Made by a program: the position numbers and the translations under genes
In this document: positions 33,466-42,308 of the stretch, piece after piece
Numbering within the stretch: the first letter of the stretch is position 1
Layout of the letters: each line of letters starts with the position of its first letter
The notes under the pieces: model-generated
Databases searched by the model: none
Told to the model about the DNA's origin: nothing
The model's input: the letters and a program-made list of their open reading frames with translations, nothing else
NCBI RefSeq assembly: GCF_022531965.1
Contig: NZ_CP092831.1
Span: 710,001 to 774,000 of the forward strand
Length of the DNA: 64,000 nt
Reading direction: 5' to 3'
DNA from: Paenibacillus peoriae
GTDB taxonomy: Bacteria; Bacillota; Bacilli; Paenibacillales; Paenibacillaceae

Positions 33466-34749
33466 ATGAATTTGACGAATGCTTCGCAGAAGAGGCAAGC
33501 GCTTATCAATTCCTATGCGGAATCTTCAGATAAGCAAAGAAAACTGTATCGTCGTACGCTTATCACCGTTATTTTCTCTCAAATTTTTGGAGGCGCCGGA
33601 CTTGCTGCCGGAGTAACCGTTGGTGCGTTGTTGGCGCAAGATATGCTGGGTACGGATAAATTTACGGGGATTCCTGCGGCACTATTTACACTTGGTTCAG
33701 CGGCTGCAGCGCTCCTCGTTGGTCGGTTTTCCCAAAGATTCGGCCGACGAATGGGGCTGGGACTCGGTTTTATTGCAGGGGGAGTTGGGGCGATCGGTGT
33801 CGTTGTTGCAGCCCTTATGAATAGTATTACCCTGCTTCTAGTCTCCCTTCTTGTTTATGGATCGGGAACGGCTACAAATCTGCAGGCTCGTTATGCCGGT
33901 ACAGATCTCGCAAGTTCAAAGCAGAGGGCAACAGCTGCGAGTATGGCTATGGTCTTTACAACGATCGGAGCGGTAGCCGGTCCCAACTTAGTTAACGTTA
34001 CCGGAGAGTTTGCGTTATCCATTGGAGTTCCCAGTTTAGCGGGACCTTTTCTTTTAGCGGCGGTAGCCTATACATTAGCAGGCATAATATTATTGCTACT
34101 TCTTCATCCTGACCCTTTATTGGTGGCCAAAGCAGTTGCGAATCAGGCGGCACAAGGAAGCCAGTCGTCTTCTGATCTTGAGGCTACTCGTGATGGTAGA
34201 AAAGGAATTATTCTTGGCGCTTTAATCATGATAATAACTCAAATTGTCATGGTTGCGATTATGACGATGACTCCCGTACATATGAAGCACCATGGACATG
34301 GACTCGGCGAAGTAGGATTAGTCATCGGTTTTCATATTGGTGCTATGTATCTTCCGTCTCTAGTTACGGGTATTCTTGTCGATAAGATTGGTCGTATAGC
34401 GATGGCGATGGCTTCAGCTGTAACGCTACTTCTCGCTGGCGTAGTAGCTGCGTTGGCTCCCACTGATTCGATGGTTTTGCTTATTGTGGCGCTTTCTCTT
34501 TTAGGGATAGGGTGGAATTTTGGACTGATTAGTGGAACCGCTTTGATTGTAGATTCGACGACAATATCTAATCAAGCTAAGGTACAGGGATCGGTGGACG
34601 TACTTATTGCTTTGGCAGGAGCTTCGGGAGGAGCACTGTCCGGGATGATCGTAGCAAATTCAAGCTATTCCATACTTTCTTATGCGGGAGGAATTCTGGC
34701 GCTGGCGTTACTTCCTATCATGTTATGGATGCGTTCAAAGAGAGCATAG
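33466..34749 (+). CDS. MFS transporter linked to ArsR-rhodanese regulator
   Basis: The product has 427 residues from ATG 33466, 9 bases after GGAAGG. It has 12 predicted membrane segments (IFSQIFGGAGLAAGVTVGAL, GRFSQRFGRRMGLGLGFIAG with the loop 2-3 motif, a central loop near QGSQSSSDLEATRDG and VDKIGRIAMAMASAVTLLL). The substrate is unknown. Two histidine-rich stretches (MKHHGHG) sit in an extracytoplasmic or loop region and could contact a metal. Pairing with an ArsR-rhodanese regulator suggests export of a toxic compound such as an oxyanion or a reactive sulphur compound. Confidence 0.8.
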   Translation: MNLTNASQKRQALINSYAESSDKQRKLYRRTLITVIFSQIFGGAGLAAGVTVGALLAQDMLGTDKFTGIPAALFTLGSAAAALLVGRFSQRFGRRMGLGLGFIAGGVGAIGVVVAALMNSITLLLVSLLVYGSGTATNLQARYAGTDLASSKQRATAASMAMVFTTIGAVAGPNLVNVTGEFALSIGVPSLAGPFLLAAVAYTLAGIILLLLLHPDPLLVAKAVANQAAQGSQSSSDLEATRDGRKGIILGALIMIITQIVMVAIMTMTPVHMKHHGHGLGEVGLVIGFHIGAMYLPSLVTGILVDKIGRIAMAMASAVTLLLAGVVAALAPTDSMVLLIVALSLLGIGWNFGLISGTALIVDSTTISNQAKVQGSVDVLIALAGASGGALSGMIVANSSYSILSYAGGILALALLPIMLWMRSKRA

Positions 34750-34756
34750 ACTAGCA

Positions 34757-34783
34757 AAAAACGACCTTATGGTCGTTTTTTTG
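34757..34783 (+). terminator. rho-independent terminator
   Basis: AACGACC and GGTCGTT form a 7-bp stem with a TTAT loop, followed by TTTTTTG. It ends the ArsR-rhodanese/MFS operon. Confidence 0.8.
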
Positions 34784-34933
34784 TGTTTACCTAACTGTCG
34801 GGGGGAAGCAGCCATAGTTCTCTTTTTGACAAATAGTTTGGATACGAATAGAATGACTAATTATGATATAACTTATTAAAACATTAATAAAAAGTGGTGA
34901 TAAGTAGATATGTAAATGCCAGTAGAATCATCC

Positions 34934-35269
34934 ATGAATCCTCGGGTAATTCGTAATATCTTGTTTTTGTTGTTCGCTTTACCGGGTGTAGCTTTTGCTT
35001 CCTGGGTATCTCGAACGCCTACTATACGGGGTAATTTACATGTCTCGACTGCCGAAATGGGAATCATTATTTTTGGATTAGCTGCATTTCTTTAGCGGGA
35101 CTACTTATAGATCCCCCAGGCTTAGGGTTTTTAGGTGAACATGTTGGAACTTCTGCATGCCTTGATTGTAGTGCTTGTTGGCGTTATGGTCGCTGGTTTG
35201 ATATCGGGTGCAGCCCAACCCATTGGAGTGAAAGAAAAAATCAGATTAAAAAATAAAGGGGATTGTCGC
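34934..35269 (+). pseudogene. MFS transporter pseudogene (large internal deletion)
   Basis: From ATG 34934 the frame encodes 53 residues typical of the start of an MFS protein (LLFALPGVAFASWVSRTPTI, then STAEMGIIIFGLAAF) and stops at 35093. After a gap the sequence resumes with the end of such a protein ([20 protein letters not shown], about 35140-35205) in another frame that runs without a stop into the acetyltransferase reading frame. About 300 residues between are missing. There is no ribosome binding site. This is a deletion remnant of a YbjJ/YfkF-type permease. Confidence 0.65.
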
Positions 35270-35839
35270 ATGACTATGAAAACGGAAAAACAAAAGATGA
35301 TAGATGGAGAACTGTATGTAGCTGCTGATCCTCAATTAACGAGTGAAAGAGAGTATGCGAGAAGATGTGTCCGTCTCTTTAATCAGACGACAGAGACGGA
35401 TCGTGAGTACCGTGAAAAGTTACTTAAGGAGCTTTTCGGATCAACTGGTGAAAATATAGGCATGGAACCCAACATACGTTGTGACTACGGATACAACATC
35501 CATGTTGGAAATAATTTCTATGCCAACTTTGACTGTACCATTTTGGATGTTTGCGAAGTGCGCATTGGAGATAATTGTTTCCTGGCTCCAGGAGTTCATA
35601 TTTACACAGCAACTCACCCCATAGATCCGTTTGAACGAATCGCTGGCCCAGAGTATGGAAAGCCTGTTAAGATTGGCAACAATGTATGGATCGGCGGGAG
35701 AGCAGTGATCAATCCTGGTGTTACGATAGGTAATAATGTCGTAGTGGCATCAGGAGCAGTAGTAACCAAGGATGTTCCAGATCATGTGGTTGTAGCTGGA
35801 AATCCAGCACGAATAATTAAGCAGATTGAAATCTCCTAA
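35270..35839 (+). CDS. maa: maltose/galactoside O-acetyltransferase-like
   Basis: The product has 189 residues from ATG 35270, 8 bases after AAAGGGG. An in-frame ATG at 35135 lies in the MFS remnant and is not used. The protein has the Maa N-terminal domain ([19 protein letters not shown]) and a left-handed beta-helix of hexapeptide repeats ([34 protein letters not shown]). The catalytic histidine is in TATHPIDP. It transfers acetyl from acetyl-CoA to the 6-OH of sugars such as maltose or glucose, a role in detoxifying non-metabolised sugars. CDS length matches the family. Confidence 0.88.
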   Translation: MTMKTEKQKMIDGELYVAADPQLTSEREYARRCVRLFNQTTETDREYREKLLKELFGSTGENIGMEPNIRCDYGYNIHVGNNFYANFDCTILDVCEVRIGDNCFLAPGVHIYTATHPIDPFERIAGPEYGKPVKIGNNVWIGGRAVINPGVTIGNNVVVASGAVVTKDVPDHVVVAGNPARIIKQIEIS

Positions 35840-35876
35840 ACAGCATACAGGCTAATCATTTAATATTTGTACCGAT

Positions 35877-35912
35877 GATCCTATTAAAATAGCTCTTTAT
35901 TTTAATAGGATC
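35877..35912. terminator. bidirectional terminator
   Basis: GATCCTATTAAAAT and ATTTTAATAGGATC form a perfect 14-bp stem with an 8-base loop between the convergent acetyltransferase and XRE-cupin genes. Confidence 0.75.
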
Positions 35913-35955
35913 ATTTAATTTAAAGACTAGTATGCTTATGGTCTTTAAGATTGAA

Positions 35956-36507
35956 CTATACAGAGTAATAAATAATCATATTCATCCGAACTAGTGTTTC
36001 TCCTAGATTATAGTAAATGTGTGGACGGTCTGCTTTAAACCGAATCGAATCTCCGGCTTTCACCGTGTACATTTCCTCACTGACTTTTACCACCATTTCA
36101 CCCTCAAATACCGTAATAAATTCTTCAGTACCTTCACGGTGTGGCGCTGAACTCAGTTCCCCGCCTGCTTCAATCTCTACGGTGTAAACCTCAAAATTTC
36201 TACTTCCTTCATAGGGGAAAAACGGATACAACCGATAGTGATTATTTTCTTCAAGCACTTGCACCTTGCTTTTCGGAACGACTACTGCATCTGCAGGGGG
36301 TTCATTAATCAGGGCAGTGAAAGAGATTTTCAAACCGTTCGCAATTTTCCATACGGTTGTAATCGAAGGATTTGATTCTCCTCGCTCAATCTGACCAAGC
36401 ATCGTTTTACTGATCCCCGTCAGATCGGCTAATTTATCTAAACTTAATTTTCGTTCATTTCTCAGATGTTTCAAATTTTTACTTAAAATCAGATTAATAT
36501 TCTCCAT
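35956..36507 (-). CDS. XRE-cupin transcriptional regulator
   Basis: The 183-residue protein has an XRE helix-turn-helix (residues 8-62, LSLDKLADLTGISKTMLGQI, ERGESNPSITTVWKIANGL) and a C-terminal cupin (residues 105-180, SAPHREGTEEFITVFEGEM, GDSIRFKADRPHIYYN). It is divergent from a LysE-type exporter gene with 113 bases between, a common pairing in which the regulator senses an amino acid and controls its export. A GTGCGTTTTAACGCAC palindrome lies between the two genes. Confidence 0.85.
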   Translation of the reverse strand: MENINLILSKNLKHLRNERKLSLDKLADLTGISKTMLGQIERGESNPSITTVWKIANGLKISFTALINEPPADAVVVPKSKVQVLEENNHYRLYPFFPYEGSRNFEVYTVEIEAGGELSSAPHREGTEEFITVFEGEMVVKVSEEMYTVKAGDSIRFKADRPHIYYNLGETLVRMNMIIYYSV

Positions 36508-36566
36508 AATTATTCGCCCCTATTGTGCTTTATAAAGAACATATCGTACAATCATAAAGTACAAAC

Positions 36567-36582
36567 GTGCGTTTTAACGCAC
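36567..36582. promoter_or_regulatory. palindrome between XRE-cupin and LysE genes
   Basis: GTGCGTTTTAACGCAC has perfect 6-bp arms around TTTA and lies 38 bases before the LysE-type start and 60 bases from the regulator start. It is a candidate operator for the XRE-cupin protein. Confidence 0.5.
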
Positions 36583-36620
36583 ATTTTATACAATTATAAC
36601 ATACTGGAGTTGATTGTTGC

Positions 36621-37202
36621 ATGCCGGTTATTCCGTTTCTTTCTTATGTGATTGTTACCAGCTTTACGCCCGGACCCAACAATATTATGTCATTAGACAG
36701 TGCCAGGCGGTTAGGTTTGAGAAAAGCATTTCCATTCTTGCTGGGAGTAACAGCGGGCTGTTTCGCTATTATGCTGTTAGCCTGCTATTTTAATCTTGCT
36801 TTGTATCATTTTTTGCCACGGGTTAAAATCTGGATGAATGTACTCGGTAGTTTGTACATGCTTTATCTGGCGGTAAAAATAGCGAAGAGCAAACCTTCTT
36901 CTAAAAATAATGATCACAATGAAGGATATTCCTTCAAATCAGGATTGCTGCTGCAATTTATCAATTTAAAAGTCATTTTGTATGGTATTACGGTCATTTC
37001 AACGTTTGTTATGCCTTATGATGTATCGTATATAGAGCTTATTACAATTTCATTACTCCTGACCTGTATTGGTTTTATAGCTGTAGTGTGCTGGGCGGTT
37101 TTTGGGGCTATGTTTCAGCGTTTCTTGAACAAGTATGAGCGCTCCTTTAATATCATAATGTCCTTATTGCTCCTTTATAGTGCACTATCGATATGGATGT
37201 AA
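36621..37202 (+). CDS. LysE/RhtB-family amino acid exporter
   Basis: The 193-residue membrane protein has six predicted segments and the LysE signature near its start (FTPGPNNIMSLDSARRLGLR). Members export lysine, threonine, homoserine or other amino acids; which one cannot be told. Homoserine, the end product of acyl-homoserine lactone breakdown, is among the family's substrates, but nothing links this gene to the lactonase operon 30 kb away. Ribosome binding site GGAGTTG is weak. Confidence 0.82.
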   Translation: MPVIPFLSYVIVTSFTPGPNNIMSLDSARRLGLRKAFPFLLGVTAGCFAIMLLACYFNLALYHFLPRVKIWMNVLGSLYMLYLAVKIAKSKPSSKNNDHNEGYSFKSGLLLQFINLKVILYGITVISTFVMPYDVSYIELITISLLLTCIGFIAVVCWAVFGAMFQRFLNKYERSFNIIMSLLLLYSALSIWM

Positions 37203-37230
37203 ATGAGTACCGTTTCCATCATAGAAAAGA

Positions 37231-37265
37231 GAGGTTCCTGACTATAGGCAGGAGCCTTTTTTTCG
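37231..37265 (+). terminator. rho-independent terminator
   Basis: GGTTCCTG and CAGGAGCC form an 8-bp stem with one G-T pair, followed by TTTTTTTCG. It ends the LysE-type gene. Confidence 0.75.
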
Positions 37266-37371
37266 TGTGAATTGAGCCTATTTTACGAGTCATAACATAC
37301 AATCGGACAGAATGGATGAATCTCCTGATCATTTAGCTGCAAAACGGGTATTACCTTAATAAATAAAGCTG

Positions 37372-37413
37372 TTGACAACTTGTATATACATGACTTAATC
37401 TTGTATATACAAG
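37372..37413 (+). promoter_or_regulatory. trehalose promoter with two TreR-type operators
   Basis: TTGACA at 37372 is followed after 17-18 bases by TTAATC/TAATCT. CTTGTATATACATG (37379-37392) fills the spacer and CTTGTATATACAAG (37400-37413, perfect palindrome) covers the start region; centres are 21 bp apart. TTGTATATACAA is the known TreR operator core in Bacillus. The treR gene ends the same operon. Confidence 0.8.
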
Positions 37414-37416
37414 ATG

Positions 37417-37430
37417 TTGAAAGCGTTATA
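37417..37430 (+). promoter_or_regulatory. cre-like site before treA
   Basis: TTGAAAGCGTTATA matches the CcpA site consensus TGWAARCGYTWNCW except at one position near its end. It directly follows the second TreR operator and would allow glucose repression of the trehalose operon. Confidence 0.6.
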
Positions 37431-37475
37431 TTATTTTTTACGCTACTTCATTTCGCAAGGAAGGAATGAGCATGA

Positions 37476-39215
37476 ATGGAAGCAACGAATAGGACTTTGA
37501 TTCCTCAAGATAAGGACTGGTGGCGCAAATCAGTAGTCTATCAGGTTTATCCCAAAAGTTTTAACGATACGACGGGTAAAGGAACCGGTGATATAAGAGG
37601 ACTGACGCAAAAGCTGGATTATTTGCAAAAACTGGGTGTTGATATTGTCTGGTTGCAGCCTGTATATGTCTCACCACAACGTGATAACGGGTATGATGTA
37701 GCCGATTATTGCCAGATTAACCCCGATTATGGAACAATGCAGGATTTTGAAGAATTGAGCCGGGAAATTCGGGCGCGTGGGATGCACTTGATGATCGACA
37801 TCGTAGTTAACCATTCTTCCACAGCACATGCCTGGTTCCAGCAGGCACGGCTTTCCAAGGATAGTGAGTATAGGGACTACTATATCTGGCGTGATCCAGC
37901 ACCCGATGGTGGACCTCCGAACAACTGGATTTCCAAGTTTGGTGGGCCGGCTTGGCAATATGACGAGGCAACAGGTCAATATTTCCTGACACTATTTGAT
38001 AAGACTCAGGCGGATTTAAACTGGGAAAACCCCAAAGTTCGTCAGGAAGTTGTTAATGTGCTGGAATTTTGGGCAGAGAAGGGAGTTAGTGGCTTCCGAC
38101 TTGATGTCATTAATTTGATCTCCAAAGATCGGCAATTCTCGGACGACGATGGAAGCACGGCTCCTGGGGACGGGCGTAAGTATTATACGGACGGCCCAAG
38201 TGTGCATGAATACCTTCATGAATTACATGAGAAAGTATTCTCAGCGTATAACAGTGTCACTGTAGGGGAGATGTCCTCCACCTCACTGGATCACTGTATC
38301 CGTTATTCCAATCCAGAGAGAAAAGAATTGTCCATGACCTTTAATTTTCATCATTTGAAGGTAGATTATCCAAATGGACAAAAGTGGGAATTGATGCCAT
38401 ATGATTTTGAAATGTTGAAGAAGCTATTCTCGGATTGGCAAACGGGCATGCAACAAGGTGGCGGTTGGAGTGCATTGTTTTTTAACAATCATGATCAGCC
38501 AAGGGCGATCTCTCGCTTTTTGGATGATGGCGAATACCATGCGGAAAGCGCCAAGCTGCTGGCAACCACGTTACATGGTCTTCAAGGAACGCCCTATATA
38601 TTTCAAGGTGAAGAGATTGGGATGGCCAACCCGCAGTGGGCAGATATTGAAGAGTTTCGGGATGTTGAATCTCTGAATATGTATCGTATCTTACAGGAAC
38701 AAGGCAAAAGTGCAGAAGAAGCATTGAATATCATTCGAGAGCGGTCTCGTGATAATTCGAGAACACCGATGCAGTGGGATGGCACTCGCAATGCGGGCTT
38801 CACTACAGGCACGCCTTGGATTAAGGTAGATGAACGATATCCACGGATTAATGTTCAGGCTCAGTTAGAGGACCCGAACTCGATCTACAATCATTACCGT
38901 CAGCTGATTCATCTGCGTAAGACGGTGCAGGTCCTTACTGACGGGAGTTATCAACGTTTGGACGAAGCTCATCCTCAGGTCTACGCCTATCAACGCAGCA
39001 ATGAAGAGGAGACTTTGATCGTCATCTCTAATTTTAGCGGACAGGATACGCAATTCCGTATACCGGATTCATTGTATTCATCATTAAACAATCAAGCGTT
39101 GGGTGCGGCTGAGCTTTTAATTGGTAATACCCAGCACGCCCCGGAGCTAAAACAAGAGATCACTTTGACCCCATATGCTTCATATATGTGGATTGTCCGT
39201 AGTCTTAGTGAATAG
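37476..39215 (+). CDS. treA: trehalose-6-phosphate hydrolase (GH13)
   Basis: The 579-residue GH13 enzyme has the conserved regions of the oligo-1,6-glucosidase/TreA group: DIVVNHSS near residue 105, GFRLDVINLISK with the nucleophile Asp, VGEMSS with the acid/base Glu, and FFNNHDQPR. QPVYVSPQRDNGYDVADY and the length fit phospho-alpha-1,1-glucosidase. Neighbouring treP and treR genes and TreR operators support the assignment over oligo-1,6-glucosidase. It cleaves trehalose-6-phosphate to glucose and glucose-6-phosphate in the cytoplasm. GGAAGGAATG ribosome binding site. Gene order here is treA-treP-treR. Confidence 0.93.
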   Translation: MEATNRTLIPQDKDWWRKSVVYQVYPKSFNDTTGKGTGDIRGLTQKLDYLQKLGVDIVWLQPVYVSPQRDNGYDVADYCQINPDYGTMQDFEELSREIRARGMHLMIDIVVNHSSTAHAWFQQARLSKDSEYRDYYIWRDPAPDGGPPNNWISKFGGPAWQYDEATGQYFLTLFDKTQADLNWENPKVRQEVVNVLEFWAEKGVSGFRLDVINLISKDRQFSDDDGSTAPGDGRKYYTDGPSVHEYLHELHEKVFSAYNSVTVGEMSSTSLDHCIRYSNPERKELSMTFNFHHLKVDYPNGQKWELMPYDFEMLKKLFSDWQTGMQQGGGWSALFFNNHDQPRAISRFLDDGEYHAESAKLLATTLHGLQGTPYIFQGEEIGMANPQWADIEEFRDVESLNMYRILQEQGKSAEEALNIIRERSRDNSRTPMQWDGTRNAGFTTGTPWIKVDERYPRINVQAQLEDPNSIYNHYRQLIHLRKTVQVLTDGSYQRLDEAHPQVYAYQRSNEEETLIVISNFSGQDTQFRIPDSLYSSLNNQALGAAELLIGNTQHAPELKQEITLTPYASYMWIVRSLSE

Positions 39216-39229
39216 TATGGAGATAACTA

Positions 39230-39266
39230 GTAGTACCCCGGGGATATTATTTTTATAACCGGGGTT
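39230..39266 (+). terminator. hairpin between treA and treP
   Basis: ACCCCGG and CCGGGGT pair around about 14 AT-rich bases. There is no clear U-run after it, so it may be an attenuator or an RNA-processing/stability element within the operon rather than a full terminator. Confidence 0.4.
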
Positions 39267-39305
39267 GTTGCTAAAAAAAGAGCAAACGTTAAGGGAGTGG
39301 GCTAG

Positions 39306-41270
39306 ATGGCGATTGAAAGATCACAGGTAGAAGACATTATAAAAGCCGTTGGTGGCAAAGACAACATAGAGGCCTCTACGCATTGCGTAACTCGTCTGCG
39401 ATTTGCCCTTTATGATGATAAGCTGGTAGATAAAGATGCACTTGAACAAAATGATTTGGTCAAAGGCCAATTTTCTTCACAAGGACAGTATCAGGTCGTG
39501 ATTGGTCCAGGCCTGGTGGATAAGGTATATAACGAAATGATCTCCATTACAGGAGGTAGTCGGGCTTCTAAAGACGATGTCAAAAATGCAGCAAGCAAAA
39601 AACAAAATCCAATTCAGCGTGCCATCAAGACGCTGGCAGATATTTTTATCCCCATCTTGCCCGCAATCGTGACTGCAGGTTTATTACTTGGAATAAATAA
39701 TATTTTGACAGGCAAGGGGATTTTCTTCGAAGGTATGGCTCTGGTTCAGGTCTATCCTCAATGGACTGACTTTGCTGCTATCATTAACACCATTGCCAGC
39801 ACCGCTTTTACATTCCTACCTGCCTTAATTGGATGGTCAGCCGTTGTCCGGTTTGGCGGCAGTCCTTTACTCGGGATTGTACTGGGTCTGATTCTGGTTC
39901 ACCCAGATCTATTAAGTGCATACGGTTATGCGGATGCCGTTACCAAAGGAACCGTTCCGGTTTGGAATTTGTTTGGGTGGGAAGTGAACAAGATTGGTTA
40001 TCAAGGACAGGTTTTACCTGTTTTAGTATCCGCTTACGTACTTGCACAAATTGAAAAATTCCTAAATAAAAAGATAGCGGATTCATTTAAGCTGTTACTC
40101 GTAGCACCGATTACATTATTAATAACGGGATTTCTGGCTTTTACAGTGATCGGTCCGGTTACTTTTATGATTGGTAATGCTATTACGTCTGGTCTTGTAT
40201 ACGTTTTCGATTGGGCTCCTGCGGTGGGAGGCTTGATCTATGGAGGCTTGTACTCCTTGCTCGTGATCACGGGAATGCACCATACTTTCCTGGCGGTGGA
40301 TGTGCAATTAATTGGTACGCAGGGTGGAACGTTCCTCTGGCCGATGCTGGCTCTGTCCAATATCGCTCAGGGGGCCGGAGCATTGGCCATGATGCTGGTA
40401 TTGAAGGAGCAAAAGGGAAAAGGGTTGGCTCTTACCTCTTCTGTGTCTGCTTTTCTGGGTGTAACCGAGCCTGCCATATTCGGGGTGAATATCCGATATA
40501 AATATCCGTTCGTATTTGGAATGATCGGGTCCGGTATCGCAGGTATACTGCTCACCGTAAATCATGTGATGGCTTCTTCCATTGGTGTGGGAGGGCTTCC
40601 AGGCTTCTTGTCTATTTTCCCAAACAACTGGGGTGTATTCTTCATTGGGATGGCGATCGTATTGATTGTACCGTTCACTTTAACCTTTATGTATGGGAAA
40701 CTGCTAAATAAGCGCCGTCAGACTCCAGCTACACCAGCTAACGACTCCGTACGGAAAGATTCGGGCCGTCGATATTCTGCACTGGATGTGCTTGAAGTAA
40801 AGACTCCGGTACTGGGACATGTTGTGCCATTGGAGCAGGTTCCTGATCCGGCTTTTGCCGAACGGCAGATGGGGCACGGTATCGCAGTGGAACCGAAGGA
40901 TGGCAAGATTCTTGCCCCTTTCAGCGGAAAAGTTATTCATATCATGATGAAAAGCAAGCATGCCTTGATTTTGGAACATCCGACAGGTGTACAGATTCTG
41001 GTACATGTGGGGATCAATACGGTGTCGCTGAAGGGTGAGGGATTCACCATACATGTGGAGACAGATCAAACTGTGAAGCAAGGACAACTATTGATGGAAT
41101 TTGACCGTGATCTGATTCAGAAATCCGGATATCCCATCATTACACCAGTCATTGTCCCGGATGGTCAGAGTATGATTAAATCGGTTGAAGAACTGCCAGG
41201 TGAGGCAGACGATTTGCAGTATACCTTAATGAGAATTCATTTGAATTCTTCATCAGGTCATAGGAACTAA
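39306..41270 (+). CDS. treP: trehalose-specific PTS enzyme IIBCA
   Basis: The 654-residue protein fuses three PTS domains. EIIB (residues 1-85) has its phosphorylated cysteine Cys27 in STHCVTRLRF. EIIC (110-460) has about ten membrane segments and GMHHTFLAVDVQLIGTQGGT. EIIA of the glucose type (490-654) has FSGKVIHIMMKSKHALILEH and the active histidine in ILVHVGINTVSLKG. The fused EIIA is notable: Bacillus subtilis TreP lacks its own EIIA. It imports trehalose as trehalose-6-phosphate for TreA. It starts 90 bases after treA. Confidence 0.92.
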   Translation: MAIERSQVEDIIKAVGGKDNIEASTHCVTRLRFALYDDKLVDKDALEQNDLVKGQFSSQGQYQVVIGPGLVDKVYNEMISITGGSRASKDDVKNAASKKQNPIQRAIKTLADIFIPILPAIVTAGLLLGINNILTGKGIFFEGMALVQVYPQWTDFAAIINTIASTAFTFLPALIGWSAVVRFGGSPLLGIVLGLILVHPDLLSAYGYADAVTKGTVPVWNLFGWEVNKIGYQGQVLPVLVSAYVLAQIEKFLNKKIADSFKLLLVAPITLLITGFLAFTVIGPVTFMIGNAITSGLVYVFDWAPAVGGLIYGGLYSLLVITGMHHTFLAVDVQLIGTQGGTFLWPMLALSNIAQGAGALAMMLVLKEQKGKGLALTSSVSAFLGVTEPAIFGVNIRYKYPFVFGMIGSGIAGILLTVNHVMASSIGVGGLPGFLSIFPNNWGVFFIGMAIVLIVPFTLTFMYGKLLNKRRQTPATPANDSVRKDSGRRYSALDVLEVKTPVLGHVVPLEQVPDPAFAERQMGHGIAVEPKDGKILAPFSGKVIHIMMKSKHALILEHPTGVQILVHVGINTVSLKGEGFTIHVETDQTVKQGQLLMEFDRDLIQKSGYPIITPVIVPDGQSMIKSVEELPGEADDLQYTLMRIHLNSSSGHRN

Positions 41271-41346
41271 TTCAGATTCAATTCGCACAGTCTATTATAG
41301 TGAACAGGGAAGTGAAAGAATGCTACAATGAACGTGGTGATGAAAA

Positions 41347-42105
41347 TTGACAAAGAATATATTTTTGCAAATTTATCAGGATTATTCGGGACAGATCCAG
41401 ACAGGCGAATTGGCTCCAGGCACGAAAATGCCATCTGAAAATGAAATGGCCCGGGAGTATAATACTTCTCGCGAAACCGTACGTAAGGCACTCCACTTGC
41501 TTGCACAAAATGGGTATATCCATAAAATAAAAGCTAAAGGCTCTTTTGTTCTGGATATGGGGCGGATGGATTTTCCTATAGGAGGACTGGTCAGTTTCAA
41601 GGAAATGTCCGAACGGATTGGGCGTACATCACGAACAGTTGTACATGAAAATCAACTACTTCCAGTTCCAGATGACATAGCCAATCATCTTGAGATTGAT
41701 AAAGACAAGTATTTGGTCTGGAAAGTCGTTCGTGCACGTGAAATTGAAGGTGAATGCGTCATACTGGATAAAGATTACTTTCGATCAGACATTGTACCTG
41801 TGCTTACTGAGGAAATTAGTCGTGGATCCATCTACGAATATTTGGAGGGAGAGCTCCATCTTCAAATCAGTTATGCCAAAAAAGTCGTTTCCGTAGAAAA
41901 TGCAGACGAAGAAGATCATAGGCTGATGGACCTTCAGAATTACACTCATGTGGTTGTAGTACGTAACTATGTTTATCTGGAGGACACCACATTGTTCCAA
42001 TATACTGAATCAAGGCATCGGCTGGACAAATTCCAATTTGTCGACTTCGCCAGACGTTCCCACGGTGGAGACAAGAGAGCAGATTTTTTGAATAACGATC
42101 AATAA
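41347..42105 (+). CDS. treR: GntR-family trehalose operon repressor
   Basis: The 252-residue protein has a GntR winged helix (residues 5-72: GELAPGTKMPSENEMAREYN, TSRETVRKALHLLAQNGYIH) and a UTRA ligand domain (residues 90-235, with GECVILDKDYFRSDIVP). It starts on TTG 41347. As the last gene of the trehalose operon with TreR-type operators upstream of treA, it is the expected repressor, released by trehalose-6-phosphate. A terminator follows at 42115. Confidence 0.92.
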   Translation: MTKNIFLQIYQDYSGQIQTGELAPGTKMPSENEMAREYNTSRETVRKALHLLAQNGYIHKIKAKGSFVLDMGRMDFPIGGLVSFKEMSERIGRTSRTVVHENQLLPVPDDIANHLEIDKDKYLVWKVVRAREIEGECVILDKDYFRSDIVPVLTEEISRGSIYEYLEGELHLQISYAKKVVSVENADEEDHRLMDLQNYTHVVVVRNYVYLEDTTLFQYTESRHRLDKFQFVDFARRSHGGDKRADFLNNDQ

Positions 42106-42114
42106 TATAGTTAT

Positions 42115-42151
42115 AAGAAACCCCGTCTTTTAAGACGAGGGTTTCTTTTTT
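42115..42151 (+). terminator. rho-independent terminator
   Basis: AAGAAACCC and GGGTTTCTT, extended by CGTCTT/AAGACG, make a long near-perfect stem followed by TTTT. It ends the trehalose operon. Confidence 0.85.
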
Positions 42152-42308
42152 ACCTTGGATGCAACTGCTGAGCAGCTTGTATACTGGCATTTGAGGGATT
42201 TGAATTTGCGTTTTATCCAAAAGCTGTTTATAGAATATTAAAAGGTTATATACTGTTTTAGAATACAATTCCATGATCAATACAATGGGAATGAGGTGTA
42301 TGTTATTT

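Noticed and set aside
36621..37202. LysE-type exporter as part of the AHL breakdown pathway (homoserine export)
   Set aside because: It is 30 kb away, has its own regulator and lacks the CGGACAnnnTGTCCG operator.
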